DNA of 64,000 bases from Planctomycetota bacterium (GCA_035384565.1 DAOOIT010000004.1:62001-126000), one strand, 5' to 3'; shown: positions 25,171-33,679, numbered from the stretch's first letter. Program-made: numbers and translations. The notes: generated from the sequence alone by a model not told the origin.

Positions 25171-27795
25171 GTTTCGGGTTCGGGTCAAAGTCGCCGCAAA
25201 GACGTGCATGTTCCGCTCCCTGGGGAGCGTGATGGCCATGAGCTTGCGCCGGGGGTCGAGGGGGACGCGCCAGGCGACGAGGCCGCACTCGCGGGCCTCC
25301 TCTTTGCCATCGGCCGTGTGGATGGCCGGGAGGCGAAGCACGTCAATCTCGCCCGCCGCGGGCTTCGAGAGCCAGTCGGCCAGGCGCAACTCGCCCTGGG
25401 CCTGGCCGTCCTCATAGTCAATGGTCAAGAGGGCCGTGCGGGCGCCGTCGTGACAGGCGCCGAGGAACCAGACGGCATCGAACGCCTCGTAGGGCTTGGC
25501 GAGCTGGAGCCGCTGGCCGTCGCACAGGACGTTGTTGCGCAGGCGGTCGTCTTTGTCGGGGAAGCGGAAGGTGACGGCCGGGTGGCCAGGGACCTCGATG
25601 AGTGCGTCCTTCTTGGGCAACAGGTCGGCGATGAGGCTGCTGCCCTCGCGGCGGCTGGGGAAGTCGAAGTTGCCCTCGGTGGGGTTGGCTCGCCACGAGA
25701 GGCCGTCGTTGTTGAAGTGGCCGGCGAGGGCGTCGAGGTGAACGCACTCGACATCGCGCACTGTGGACGGCGTGGCCTCGCGCCGCGTGTCGGGGGACGG
25801 GGGTGCCCCGCCGACAAGGGGTCCATCGAGTGGCTGCACCTTCAGCTCAGCCTTGCCGTCCTTCTTCTCCAGCGAGAGTCTGGCCCGATGGCGGGCGAGG
25901 ACGCGGCCGGCGGCGCTCTGAAGCTCGGCGACGAACTCGATGTCGCCGGGTTTGTCGGTGCGCCATTCGACCTCGCCGCGGCCGGGCGGGGCGCCGCCGT
26001 CCACGGCCCGGGGTTGTTCCGGGCTCAGGGGCACGATGCCCGAGGCACCTTGGATTGTGGGCGGCGTGTCCCCCCGCCGAGGGTCTTCGCGGGACGGGGA
26101 CGGCCCACCCACAATCGCCGCCCGCCACGCAATGCGATGGCCAGCCAGCGAGTAGCACGGGAGGCGCTGGGCGACGGGCGAGGCGAGCTGGACTTCGAAG
26201 CGGCTCTTGAGGACAAAGGTCTCCCCGTCCATCCGCGCCTCGTGGCGCGGCTCCTTGAGGGCGAAGGGGCCGAGACGCCTCTCGGCCAGGGCGAACTGGG
26301 CCTCGTCGGCGTCCAACTCGAACGCGAGCGCCGCGACGGTCGAGCGGCGCTCGGCTTCGCGGCCGCGATGGGCGAGCGAGGCGTCGAGCCGCCCGAGGTC
26401 GCCGGCCTCGGTCACGCGGTCGAACAGAAGGAGAACCCTGCCGGCGGCGTTCCGCACGAGGTCGTCGAGCCGGCGGCCGTAGCCATCGTCGTCCTCGCGG
26501 CCAGCCTTGGTGACGAAGCTGGCGAGGAGGAAGTCAAAGCCTGCCGCATCGGCGGCCAGGTCGGGCGCGGGACAGCCGATGGGCAGCCGCGGCGTCAGTT
26601 CGCGCAGGCGGTCGCGAGTGGCGGGAGCCGTCTTGAAGTCGCCCCGCACCGCCCAGCCCCACACGCAGGGGTGGCGTAGGGCCTCGGAGGCCAGGGCGGC
26701 CAGCGTCTCCTGCGCGCCCGGCGCCTCGGGCGCGAGGGCCGGTGCATCGAGGAACGCGACAATGCCCTCCCCGTCGCAGAAGTCCAACAGTTCATCCAGG
26801 GCCGGACCTCCCGCGGGCTTGGGACCTGCGGGAGGTCGGGGCGTATCCAGCCTTTGCGCCAGCGCGCTTGCCTGGCCGGGCTGGGTGCACAGGGGTGTGG
26901 CGCCGCGGACGCTGCGCGCGATAGCCGCGAGGCGGAAACCCTCACGGTTCAGGAGCCAGCGGCCGGCGGCGGCCTCGACGGAACGCAGGCCGACGCGGCG
27001 GACGACCTGACGGACGGGCTGGCCGTCGCGCGTCTGGAGCGTGGCCGTCAGGCGGTAGAGGAAGGGATCATCGGGTCGCCACAGGCGGCTGGGCTGCGGC
27101 TCGAACGCGTGGGCCACACTGACCGACTGGCCGGGGTCGAGCCGCACGTCGCTGCCGCGCCGCCACACGGGGCGGGGGTTGGCGGCTGGGTCATCGGGCT
27201 CGAAGGCGAGTTCGACCCTGCCCTCGAAGCGTTCGCGGCTGTGATTCGCCGCCTCGAGGGTCACATCCACCACCCCTCCCGAGGTGAGGCATGACACGTA
27301 AGCATCCATCCTGCCCACTGTTACAGCACTGGAAGCCTCGAGCCAGCAGGCCTCGAGGCCGGGGCGCTCGGGCTCGCCGGGCGCGGCAATAGCCACCAGC
27401 GCCGTGTTGCGGGCGCCGGGGCGTACGGCTCTGGCCGCGTCGAGCCGCACGTCGAGCGCGCTGGGGGCTCGTGCGCCCAGCGGCTGCCCATTGAGCCACA
27501 CCCACACCGTGCCACCCGACGGGCGGAGCACCAGGCTCACCCGGTAGCCTGCCCAGGCCGCGGGCACCGCGAAGCTCGCCTGGTAGAGGCCGCACGGCTC
27601 GGCCTCCTGCCTGTGCGGCAGCGCGACGCTCCGCCACTCGGAGGGCACGTGGTCAATCGAGGGTGGAGCCTCCGCCGGCGCGTACTCCCAGCCAGAGCGC
27701 ACCGCGAGAACGTGGGTGGCGTCGGGAGGGACGTCGGCCGCCGCACACACGGTTGCCGCAAGCCATGCCAACAGTCGAAGCGCTCGCGTGGGCAT
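25165..27795 (-). CDS. Secreted GH2-like protein with degenerate active site
   Basis: The 876-residue protein starts with a signal peptide, MPTRALRLLAWLAATVCAAA. A GH2 sugar-binding-like domain follows (about 40-160, VWVWLNGQPLGARAP), then an Ig-like domain (about 165-285) and a shortened barrel region. Where GH2 enzymes have W-x-x-N-E it reads HPCVWGWAVRGDFKT, so the acid/base Glu is absent. The C-terminal third is unrecognised and beta-rich. Three repeat-derived segments are translated in frame: GGPSPSREDPRRGDTPPT, GGAPPSPDTRREATPST and a Pro/Gly-rich TPRPPAGPKPAGG. It lies 10 bp upstream of the giant gene, in one operon. Confidence 0.8.
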   Translation of the reverse strand: MPTRALRLLAWLAATVCAAADVPPDATHVLAVRSGWEYAPAEAPPSIDHVPSEWRSVALPHRQEAEPCGLYQASFAVPAAWAGYRVSLVLRPSGGTVWVWLNGQPLGARAPSALDVRLDAARAVRPGARNTALVAIAAPGEPERPGLEACWLEASSAVTVGRMDAYVSCLTSGGVVDVTLEAANHSRERFEGRVELAFEPDDPAANPRPVWRRGSDVRLDPGQSVSVAHAFEPQPSRLWRPDDPFLYRLTATLQTRDGQPVRQVVRRVGLRSVEAAAGRWLLNREGFRLAAIARSVRGATPLCTQPGQASALAQRLDTPRPPAGPKPAGGPALDELLDFCDGEGIVAFLDAPALAPEAPGAQETLAALASEALRHPCVWGWAVRGDFKTAPATRDRLRELTPRLPIGCPAPDLAADAAGFDFLLASFVTKAGREDDDGYGRRLDDLVRNAAGRVLLLFDRVTEAGDLGRLDASLAHRGREAERRSTVAALAFELDADEAQFALAERRLGPFALKEPRHEARMDGETFVLKSRFEVQLASPVAQRLPCYSLAGHRIAWRAAIVGGPSPSREDPRRGDTPPTIQGASGIVPLSPEQPRAVDGGAPPGRGEVEWRTDKPGDIEFVAELQSAAGRVLARHRARLSLEKKDGKAELKVQPLDGPLVGGAPPSPDTRREATPSTVRDVECVHLDALAGHFNNDGLSWRANPTEGNFDFPSRREGSSLIADLLPKKDALIEVPGHPAVTFRFPDKDDRLRNNVLCDGQRLQLAKPYEAFDAVWFLGACHDGARTALLTIDYEDGQAQGELRLADWLSKPAAGEIDVLRLPAIHTADGKEEARECGLVAWRVPLDPRRKLMAITLPRERNMHVFAATLTRTRNP
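25762..25818. repeat. In-frame palindrome, decayed copy
   Basis: GTGGACGGCGTGGCCTC is weakly paired with GGGGTGCCCCGCCGACA. It is translated as GGAPPSPDTRREATPST. Its arms have drifted more than those at 22083 and 26053, suggesting an older insertion. Confidence 0.55.
26053..26116. repeat. In-frame palindrome in the GH2-like gene
   Basis: GATTGTGGGCGGCGTGTCC and GGACGGCCCACCCACAATC form imperfect arms. Translated as GGPSPSREDPRRGDTPPT. It belongs to the same family as 22083-22138 and the intergenic copy at 4530. Confidence 0.75.
26805..26837. repeat. In-frame ACCTCCCGCGGG palindrome
   Basis: GACCTCCCGCGGG and a CCTGCGGGAGGTC arm pair around a short loop inside the coding region. The same palindrome stands between genes at 29003, 55661 and 56025. 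Confidence 0.65.
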
Positions 27796-27849
27796 CCCGC
27801 CTCCGTCGCGCGTGCGTCGCCTCAGGGTCGCCGGCCAGTCACGCGCGTG

Positions 27850-27878
27850 ATTCTAGCAGACCCGCACGCCCCGATCAA
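27850..27878 (-). promoter_or_regulatory. Promoter of the GH2-like/giant gene pair
   Basis: Minus strand TTGATC (27878-27873), 17 bp, TAGAAT (27855-27850), giving a leader of about 48 bases to the ATG at 27795. Confidence 0.7.
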
Positions 27879-28060
27879 GGAGGCAGGGCTGGGGGAGTGG
27901 GCTGGGAGTGCAGGGAGACCGTCGCTGCCCCAGACGCGCCGGAGGCCGCCTCGTGCATAATAGAGGTGTACAGCTCTAGTGACGGAGACCTCTGGCCAGA
28001 GAAAGCCTTTCGGCAACAGGAGCCAGTCTCCATGGCCGCACGCGCAGGGGAAGTCGGTGC

Positions 28061-28089
28061 TTGATCGTGCCCAGCCTGCGCGATACAAT
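28061..28089 (+). promoter_or_regulatory. Promoter of the first small paralogue
   Basis: TTGATC (28061-28066), 17 bp, TACAAT (28084-28089). Initiation near 28096 is about 60 bases before the GTG at 28157. The stretch from 27879 to here shows nothing else. Confidence 0.7.
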
Positions 28090-28156
28090 ACGCTGGACGC
28101 AGGGGAACAGGGCTGGGGGGACACAGGGAGCGGGACAGGGCAAGAGGAGCAGGCAC

Positions 28157-28423
28157 GTGGTTCGTTACCGCATGGTGATATACTATGAGGACAAGGCCAC
28201 GAACACGCGGGTGGCCCAGAACATCATCGCCATCGCGCACGACGACCGCTCGGCGATCGAGCTGGTGAAGAGCCAGATCAGCCCTGAGGCGGTCGGCGGT
28301 CGGCTGGCGGCCATCCACGTGGCCGAGAAGGCCCCTGTCTCGACGGGTATTGTCTACCGCGGCGACCCCTACATCCCCTTCCGCTGGCCGACCAGCGAGG
28401 CTACGTCGAGGTCGAACGAGTAG
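28157..28423 (+). CDS. Unknown small protein, first of a paralogous pair
   Basis: The 88-residue protein begins VVRYRMVIYYEDKATNTRVAQN and contains a Gly-Gly turn and YRGDPYIPFRWP near the end. GAGGAG lies 7 bases before the GTG. It aligns along its length with the gene at 28554 (YEDK..TRVAQ, EAVGG, Y/EPYIP..WP), so the pair arose by tandem duplication. The alternation of strands and one helix suggests a compact alpha/beta fold. No family is recognised and there is no signal peptide. Confidence 0.7.
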   Translation: MVRYRMVIYYEDKATNTRVAQNIIAIAHDDRSAIELVKSQISPEAVGGRLAAIHVAEKAPVSTGIVYRGDPYIPFRWPTSEATSRSNE

Positions 28424-28553
28424 GCGTCGCCGTGCGGCCGTCGCGTTCCGGTTACAGGGAGGCATGGCTTCTGTGCCCCTCACCCCTTGCGGGTGAGCGG
28501 AAGTGGGCGTACTGTTCAGGTGGGCCGAGGCGCCGATGCTCGCTGGAGATGCC

Positions 28554-28934
28554 ATGCTGCGCTACAAGATGACGGCCTTCTACGAGGATAAGACCAACGC
28601 CACCCGCGTCGCCCAGTCCGTGGTCGTGATCGGCCCGGACGTGCAGGCCGCGGTCAATGCGGTCAAGGAGACCCTCGCCCCTCGCGCCCAGGGCGGCCAC
28701 ATTGTGGCGGTCGAGGTGAAGGAACAGCACAAGATCGAAACCGGCGTGGTGTTTGTGGGCGAGCCGTACATTCCGCTGCACTGGCCGCTCACGAACCGCA
28801 AGCGGCGCGCCGCCGTGCACGATGCGCCCCACGCCGCCGCCGAACCGCCGGCAGAGCCTGTCGAGGAACTCCCCACCGAGGAGTTTGCCACCGCATCCCC
28901 CCCGCCCGACGAAGAGTCGTACGACAGCATCTGA
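28554..28934 (+). CDS. Unknown small protein, second of a paralogous pair, with acidic tail
   Basis: The 126-residue protein starts MLRYKMTAFYEDKTNATRVA; GGAGA lies 6 bases upstream of the ATG. The first 85 residues match the paralogue at 28157 (roughly 40% identical by eye). An extra 40-residue tail is rich in Pro, Ala and Glu (AEPPAEPVEELPTEE) and is probably disordered. The 130-bp gap between the pair shows no clear promoter. Function is unknown. Confidence 0.7.
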   Translation: MLRYKMTAFYEDKTNATRVAQSVVVIGPDVQAAVNAVKETLAPRAQGGHIVAVEVKEQHKIETGVVFVGEPYIPLHWPLTNRKRRAAVHDAPHAAAEPPAEPVEELPTEEFATASPPPDEESYDSI

Positions 28935-29002
28935 TGCCGGCCCTCTCCCTGGACGCCCGCCACGGGCGGAAGCCCGCACGGCGAACACCGCCGGCCGCGG
29001 GA

Positions 29003-29032
29003 ACCTCCCGCGGGTTGCGAACCGCGGGAGGT
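29003..29032. repeat. ACCTCCCGCGGGTT palindrome
   Basis: ACCTCCCGCGGGTT and ACCGCGGGAGGT form a hairpin around a 4-base loop after the second small paralogue. It belongs to the family also seen at 26805, 55661 and 56025. It could serve as a 3' end for the preceding transcript, although no T-tract follows. Confidence 0.65.
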
Positions 29033-29127
29033 CGAGGATGCGGAAACCCGCGCCACGAACGCCTCCGCCGTCTGAGACGCGTGCCCGAGGCCCCCGCGTC
29101 ATTCGGCTGAAGTGTTGCCAGCCGGGC

Positions 29128-29155
29128 TTGACATGCCCTGGCCTTCGGCTACAGT
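29128..29155 (+). promoter_or_regulatory. Promoter of the isomerase-dehydrogenase fusion
   Basis: TTGACA (29128-29133), 16 bp, TACAGT (29150-29155), 37 bp before the ATG at 29193. Confidence 0.65.
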
Positions 29156-29192
29156 GGTGCCGTGGGAGGCGAGCCCCGTGCCAGGAGACCAC

Positions 29193-31076
29193 ATGTTCCC
29201 GTCCATCTTCACCGACGAGCTGGGTCTGGACTTCGCCGATACGCTGCCGATTCTCAAGGCGTGGGGCCTCGGGCACTGCGACCTGCGCGGCCGCGTGTTC
29301 CGCAAGGCCTTCGAGGACCTGACGCCCGACGAGCTGGCCGAGGTGAAGAAGCTCCTCGACCGCCATGGGATGAAGATCGGCTGCCTCCAGTCGTCGCTGG
29401 CCAAGGTGCACCTGCCCGAGGGCGAGCGCCTGAGGGCCGAGGCGGCGAAGCTCGAGGGCATCGTCCGCGCCGCCGACGTGCTCGGCTGCCGACTCGTGCG
29501 CTCCTTCTTCTACTGGCAGCCGCCGCGCGAGTTGGAGGGCCAGCTCGCCGTCCGGCCCGACGAGCTTCAGAAGGCCCTCGACCGCTTCGCCCCCCTGGCC
29601 GACCGTGCGCGCCAGGCCGGCCTCGTGCTCGGCTTCGAGAACTGCGGCACCACGCCCGACGAGTGCTTCGCCGTGCTCGATGCCCTCGGGGTGCCGGCCT
29701 GGGGCTTCGCCTGGGATGTGCACTCGAGCTGGCACTGCGACGAGCGCCGCCGCGACCAGGGCGCCTTTCTCATCCGCATGGCCCAGCGCGCCCGCCTCAT
29801 CCACGTCAAGGCCCACGGAGCCGTGGCCGGCCTCGGCGAGCCGATCCCCTACGACAAAGTGCTTCAGACCGCCGACAACGCCGGCCTCCGCGGCCCCGTG
29901 AGCGCGGAGACCCACAACCCCGACCGCGGCGTGTCGCACGAGGAGATGTCGCGCCGCGTGGTCGAGGCCATTCAGAGGGCCTGGCCCACCGCCGCGCCCG
30001 GCGGCCTCTTCGACACGGGCCGGCGCACCGCCGCCGTCGTCCGCCCGTGGGCCAGCGACCCGGTGCGCTTCGTGGTCGTCGGCCTCGGCATGGGCCACAG
30101 CCGCTCGAAGATGATCCAGGAGACGCCCGGCGCCGCGCTTCTCGGCGTGTGCGACAAGGTCGAGGAGCGCGCCCGGCGCACCGCCGCCGAATGCCAGGTG
30201 CCCTATGAGACCGACGTGCGCCGCTGGCTCGACAACAGGGACGTCGAGGCCGTCTTCGTCCTCACAGAGACGGGCAATCACGCCGCCGTGGCCCTTCAGG
30301 CCCTGGAGGCGGGCAAGCACGTGCTCGTCACCAAGCCCATGGAGGCCAGCCTCGCCGCCTGCGACGCGATGATCCGCCTGGCCGAGAAGAAGGGCCTCGC
30401 GCTGGCCGTGGACTTCAGCCGCCGCGTGGAGCCCGGCCCGCTCTCGCTCCGGGCGGCGGTGGCCAGCGGCTGCCTCGGCCGCCTGCTCGGAGCCGACGCC
30501 TCGCTCAAGATCCTCCGCACGATGGACTACTTCCGCTCCAACGGCGGCTGGCGCGGCACCCGCCGCTGGGACGGCGGCGGCGTGCTCTCGAACCAGAACA
30601 TCCACCACCTCGACGAGCTGGCCTTCATCCTCGGCGTGCCGCAGAAGGTCCGCTGCAACATCTGGACCCAGGACCACGACATCGAGGCCGAGGACCTGGG
30701 CGTGGCCACCTGGCTCTATGCCAACGGCCTCGTGCTCACGCTCTACGCCACATCGTCCTATCCGCACTCCACCTGGTACTTCCGCTTCGAGCTGCACGGC
30801 ACGCAGGGGGCCGTCATTCAGGCGGCGGGCGGCCCCTTCGACCGCCCGATGGAGCGCTGGTTCCTCGACAACGCCTGGGGCGACAAGCCCCCCGCCCGCG
30901 CCGAGAGCGAATGGCTGAACAACGTGGACAACTTCGCCGCCCACCTGCGCGCGGGCGCGAAGCTCACCAGCGACGGCCGCGAAGGCCGCCGCTCCCAGGC
31001 CATCCTCGACGCCATGTACCGCTCGGCCCTCGAAGCCGACGGCGGCTGGGTCGAGGTGAGGCCAGAGCTGGACTGA
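29193..31076 (+). CDS. Fusion of sugar isomerase TIM barrel and Gfo/Idh/MocA dehydrogenase
   Basis: The 627-residue protein joins two enzymes that are usually separate. Residues 1-265 form an AP-endonuclease-2-type (xylose-isomerase-like) barrel with metal ligands Glu149 (FENCGTT), Asp175 (WDVHSSWH), His204 and Glu239 (ETHNPDR). From about 290 a Rossmann fold begins (FVVVGLGMGHSRS), with TKPMEAS in place of the family's EKP and a dehydrogenase C-terminal domain to 627. Such pairs catalyse successive epimerisation and oxidation of sugars or inositols. The substrate is unknown. AGGAG lies 5 bases before the ATG. There is no signal peptide, so it is cytoplasmic. Confidence 0.9.
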   Translation: MFPSIFTDELGLDFADTLPILKAWGLGHCDLRGRVFRKAFEDLTPDELAEVKKLLDRHGMKIGCLQSSLAKVHLPEGERLRAEAAKLEGIVRAADVLGCRLVRSFFYWQPPRELEGQLAVRPDELQKALDRFAPLADRARQAGLVLGFENCGTTPDECFAVLDALGVPAWGFAWDVHSSWHCDERRRDQGAFLIRMAQRARLIHVKAHGAVAGLGEPIPYDKVLQTADNAGLRGPVSAETHNPDRGVSHEEMSRRVVEAIQRAWPTAAPGGLFDTGRRTAAVVRPWASDPVRFVVVGLGMGHSRSKMIQETPGAALLGVCDKVEERARRTAAECQVPYETDVRRWLDNRDVEAVFVLTETGNHAAVALQALEAGKHVLVTKPMEASLAACDAMIRLAEKKGLALAVDFSRRVEPGPLSLRAAVASGCLGRLLGADASLKILRTMDYFRSNGGWRGTRRWDGGGVLSNQNIHHLDELAFILGVPQKVRCNIWTQDHDIEAEDLGVATWLYANGLVLTLYATSSYPHSTWYFRFELHGTQGAVIQAAGGPFDRPMERWFLDNAWGDKPPARAESEWLNNVDNFAAHLRAGAKLTSDGREGRRSQAILDAMYRSALEADGGWVEVRPELD

Positions 31077-31087
31077 GGAGGACGAGC

Positions 31088-31246
31088 GGGGAGGAAACCC
31101 CTCTTGAAAGAGGCGTTTCCTCCCCAGCCCCTTCCTTCCCGAGAACTTCTCCCCTGGTCGGCAGCGGGCCGCCCGCTGCCGACCAGGGCAAGAGTCCTTG
31201 AGGAGGGGTGCGGGGAGGAACTGCCTTGCAAGAAGTTCCTCCCCGC
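31088..31246. repeat. Three consecutive strong hairpins
   Basis: Hairpin 1: GGGGAGGAAACCCCTCT/AGAGGCGTTTCCTCCCC (31088-31125, one mismatch). Hairpin 2: perfect 18-bp arms CCCTGGTCGGCAGCGGGC (31152-31169) with a single-base loop. Hairpin 3: GCGGGGAGGAACT/AGTTCCTCCCCGC (31210-31246). They fill the gap after the fusion gene. They may end its transcript, but look like stacked repeat insertions. Confidence 0.75.
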
Positions 31247-31298
31247 CCTCTGTGCCTGCGATCCTGACTCGTAACCACGTGGGACGGAGGAGACGACC

Positions 31299-31988
31299 AT
31301 GCAGGAGAAGGTGCAGTACGAGCGGCTGCTTCCCCACGAGTTCGAGGCGCGCATCACCGCCTGCCCCGTGGTCTACGTGCCCGTCGGGTCGCTGGAGTGG
31401 CACGGCGAGCACATGGCCCTGGGCAACGATTCGCTGAAGATGCACGCCCTGTGCTGCGAGGCGGCGCGCGTGGGCGGCGGCATCGTCTATCCGCCCATCT
31501 ACTACAACATCCCCGGCGTGTGCAGCGCCGACCCCGCCCGCTACCGGCACGACTGCACGTTCATCGGCGAGCCGGCCGTGCAGCGCACGCTCCTTCACGC
31601 CACGCTCCACGCCCTGGAGCGCACGGGCTTCCAGGTGGCCATCCTCACCACGGGCCACACGCCCGGCGAACAGATTCAGATGATGCGCGACGTGGCCGCC
31701 GCCTACGACGGCGCGATGAAGGTCCACGGCACCTGCGACATGGACTTCGGCAAGGAGATCAATTTCACCAGCGACCACGCGGCGATGTGGGAGACCTCGC
31801 TCCTGTGGCACTTTGAGCCCGGCCTGGTGGACCTCACGCAGCTCAGCCGCGACCTCGCCGTGAAGCCGTTCAACGTGTACGGCAAGGACCCGCGTGTCGA
31901 GGCATCGCCCGGCCTGGGCGCCCGGGCCGCCGCCGTCATCGCCCGCGACATGGCCGCCCTCGCCGCACGATTGCTCCAGGGAGCCTGA
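31299..31988 (+). CDS. Creatininase-family protein
   Basis: The 229-residue protein has GSLEWHGEHMALGND (metal ligands) and LTTGHTPGEQIQMM in the family positions, and ends without extension. It shares the WETS(L/N) region and overall layout with the protein at 6716, so the two are paralogues. GGAGGAG precedes the ATG. It lies between the fusion enzyme and a sulfatase, suggesting a role in breakdown of an amide-bearing sugar derivative; that is inference. Confidence 0.85.
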   Translation: MQEKVQYERLLPHEFEARITACPVVYVPVGSLEWHGEHMALGNDSLKMHALCCEAARVGGGIVYPPIYYNIPGVCSADPARYRHDCTFIGEPAVQRTLLHATLHALERTGFQVAILTTGHTPGEQIQMMRDVAAAYDGAMKVHGTCDMDFGKEINFTSDHAAMWETSLLWHFEPGLVDLTQLSRDLAVKPFNVYGKDPRVEASPGLGARAAAVIARDMAALAARLLQGA

Positions 31989-32000
31989 AAGGACGTGGGA

Positions 32001-32061
32001 GTTCGTAGTGCGGGCTTCAGCCCGCTCTGCTCGGATACGGCCTGAAGGCCGCACTGCGAAC
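32001..32061. repeat. GTTCGTAGTGCGGGCTTCAG palindrome
   Basis: GTTCGTAGTGCGGGCTTCAG (from 32001) is answered by CTGAAGGCCGCACTGCGAAC (to 32061). A second full copy is at 59931-59999 and a half copy is near 62406. Confidence 0.75.
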
Positions 32062-32075
32062 GGGAAGGGAGCGCG

Positions 32076-33653
32076 ATGAGCAGCACCACCAACCGCCGCG
32101 AGTTCCTCGAGGAATCGGCCGCCGCGGCCGCGGGGGTCGCCCTGGCTGGCGCCGCCCTCGCCCCCGCCGTGCTCGAAGCGGCCCAGCCCGAGCCCACGAA
32201 GGCCCCCCGCCGGCCCAATATCATCCTGTTCCTCGTGGACGACATGGGCTGGCAGGATACGAGCGTGCCCTTCCACACGGCTCGCACGCCGCTCAACGAC
32301 CGGTACCGCACGCCCGCCATGGAGCGCCTCGCCGCCACGGGCGTCAAGTTCACCCAGGCCTACGCCTGCTGCGTCTGCTCGCCCACCCGCGTGAGCCTGA
32401 TGTGCGGCCTCAACGCCGCCCGCCACCGCGTGACGAACTGGACGCTCCACCACAAGAAAGGCCCGGACGCCCCGCACCCGACCCTCGACTTCCCCGCCTG
32501 GAACACCGGCGGCCTGTGCATGACGCCGGGCGTCGAGCGCACCGTCCACGCCGTCACCTTCCCCGCGCTCCTGCGCGAGGCGGGCTACCGCACGATCCAC
32601 GTGGGCAAGGCTCACCTGGGCGCCGTGGGCACGCCCGGCGCGGACCCGCGCCACCTGGGCTTCGACGTCAACATCGCCGGCCACGCCGCCGGCGGGCCCG
32701 GCTCCTACCTCGGCACCCAGAACTTCTCCGCCGCCTGGCGCGGCGGCGACCGCGTGTGGGACGTGCCCGGCCTCGAGGCCTACCACGGCCAGGACATCTT
32801 CCTCACCGAGGCGTTGACGCGGGAGGCCCTCAAGCAGCTCGACCAGGCCGCCAATGCCGGCGCCCCGTTCTTCCTTTACATGTCGCACTATGCCGTGCAC
32901 GTGCCGTTCGCGCCCGACGCGCGCTTCATCCAGCGCTACCGCGACGCCGGGCTCGACGAAACCGAGGCCATGTACGCCGCCCTCGTCGAGGGCATGGACA
33001 AGAGCCTGGGCGACCTCCTGGCCTGGCTCGACCGCACGGGCCTCGCGGCCGGCACCGCCGTGCTCTTCATGTCGGACAACGGCGGCCTCTCGGCCCACGG
33101 CCGCGGCGGGCCGCCCCACACCCACAACGCCCCGCTCTCCAGCGGCAAAGGCTCGGCCCACGAGGGCGGCATCCGCGAGCCCATGATCGTCCGCTGGCCG
33201 GGCGTCACCCTGCCCGGCACCGTCTGCGACCGCCGCGTGATCATCGAGGACTTCTTCCCCACGATTCTCGACATGGCCGGCGTCACCGGCTGGCAGGACA
33301 AGGTGGGGATAGACGGCGCCAGCTTCGCCCCATTGCTTCGCCAGGGCGGCACCCGCGAAGACCGCCCCTTCTTCTGGCACTACCCCAACCACTGGGGGCC
33401 GACCGGTCCGGGCATCGGGCCCCACAGCGCCGTGCGCAAGGGCGACTGGAAGCTCATCTACTACCACGCCGACCGGCGGTTCGAGCTGTTCAACGTCGCC
33501 GCCGACATCGGCGAGACCACCAACCTGGCCGACGACCAGCCCGAGCGCCTGGCTGCCATGGCTGCCGAGCTCACCGCCTACCTCGCTTCCGTCTCCGCCC
33601 AGATGCCCACCGACAAGCGCACCGGCAAACCCGTCCCCCTGCCCACCCTCTGA
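32076..33653 (+). CDS. Tat-exported sulfatase
   Basis: The 525-residue type I sulfatase starts with a Tat signal (NRREFLEE followed by an Ala-rich stretch). The metal site begins VDDMGW (Asp55-Asp56). The formylglycine motif is CSPTR (101-105), the Cys type, which needs a maturation enzyme not seen here. SDNGGL supplies further metal ligands. It probably removes sulfate esters from polysaccharides in the periplasm. GGGAG precedes the ATG. It is downstream of the creatininase-family gene on the same strand. Confidence 0.93.
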   Translation: MSSTTNRREFLEESAAAAAGVALAGAALAPAVLEAAQPEPTKAPRRPNIILFLVDDMGWQDTSVPFHTARTPLNDRYRTPAMERLAATGVKFTQAYACCVCSPTRVSLMCGLNAARHRVTNWTLHHKKGPDAPHPTLDFPAWNTGGLCMTPGVERTVHAVTFPALLREAGYRTIHVGKAHLGAVGTPGADPRHLGFDVNIAGHAAGGPGSYLGTQNFSAAWRGGDRVWDVPGLEAYHGQDIFLTEALTREALKQLDQAANAGAPFFLYMSHYAVHVPFAPDARFIQRYRDAGLDETEAMYAALVEGMDKSLGDLLAWLDRTGLAAGTAVLFMSDNGGLSAHGRGGPPHTHNAPLSSGKGSAHEGGIREPMIVRWPGVTLPGTVCDRRVIIEDFFPTILDMAGVTGWQDKVGIDGASFAPLLRQGGTREDRPFFWHYPNHWGPTGPGIGPHSAVRKGDWKLIYYHADRRFELFNVAADIGETTNLADDQPERLAAMAAELTAYLASVSAQMPTDKRTGKPVPLPTL

Positions 33654-33679
33654 CCCCAATGGCGTGAAGATGGGCACCG

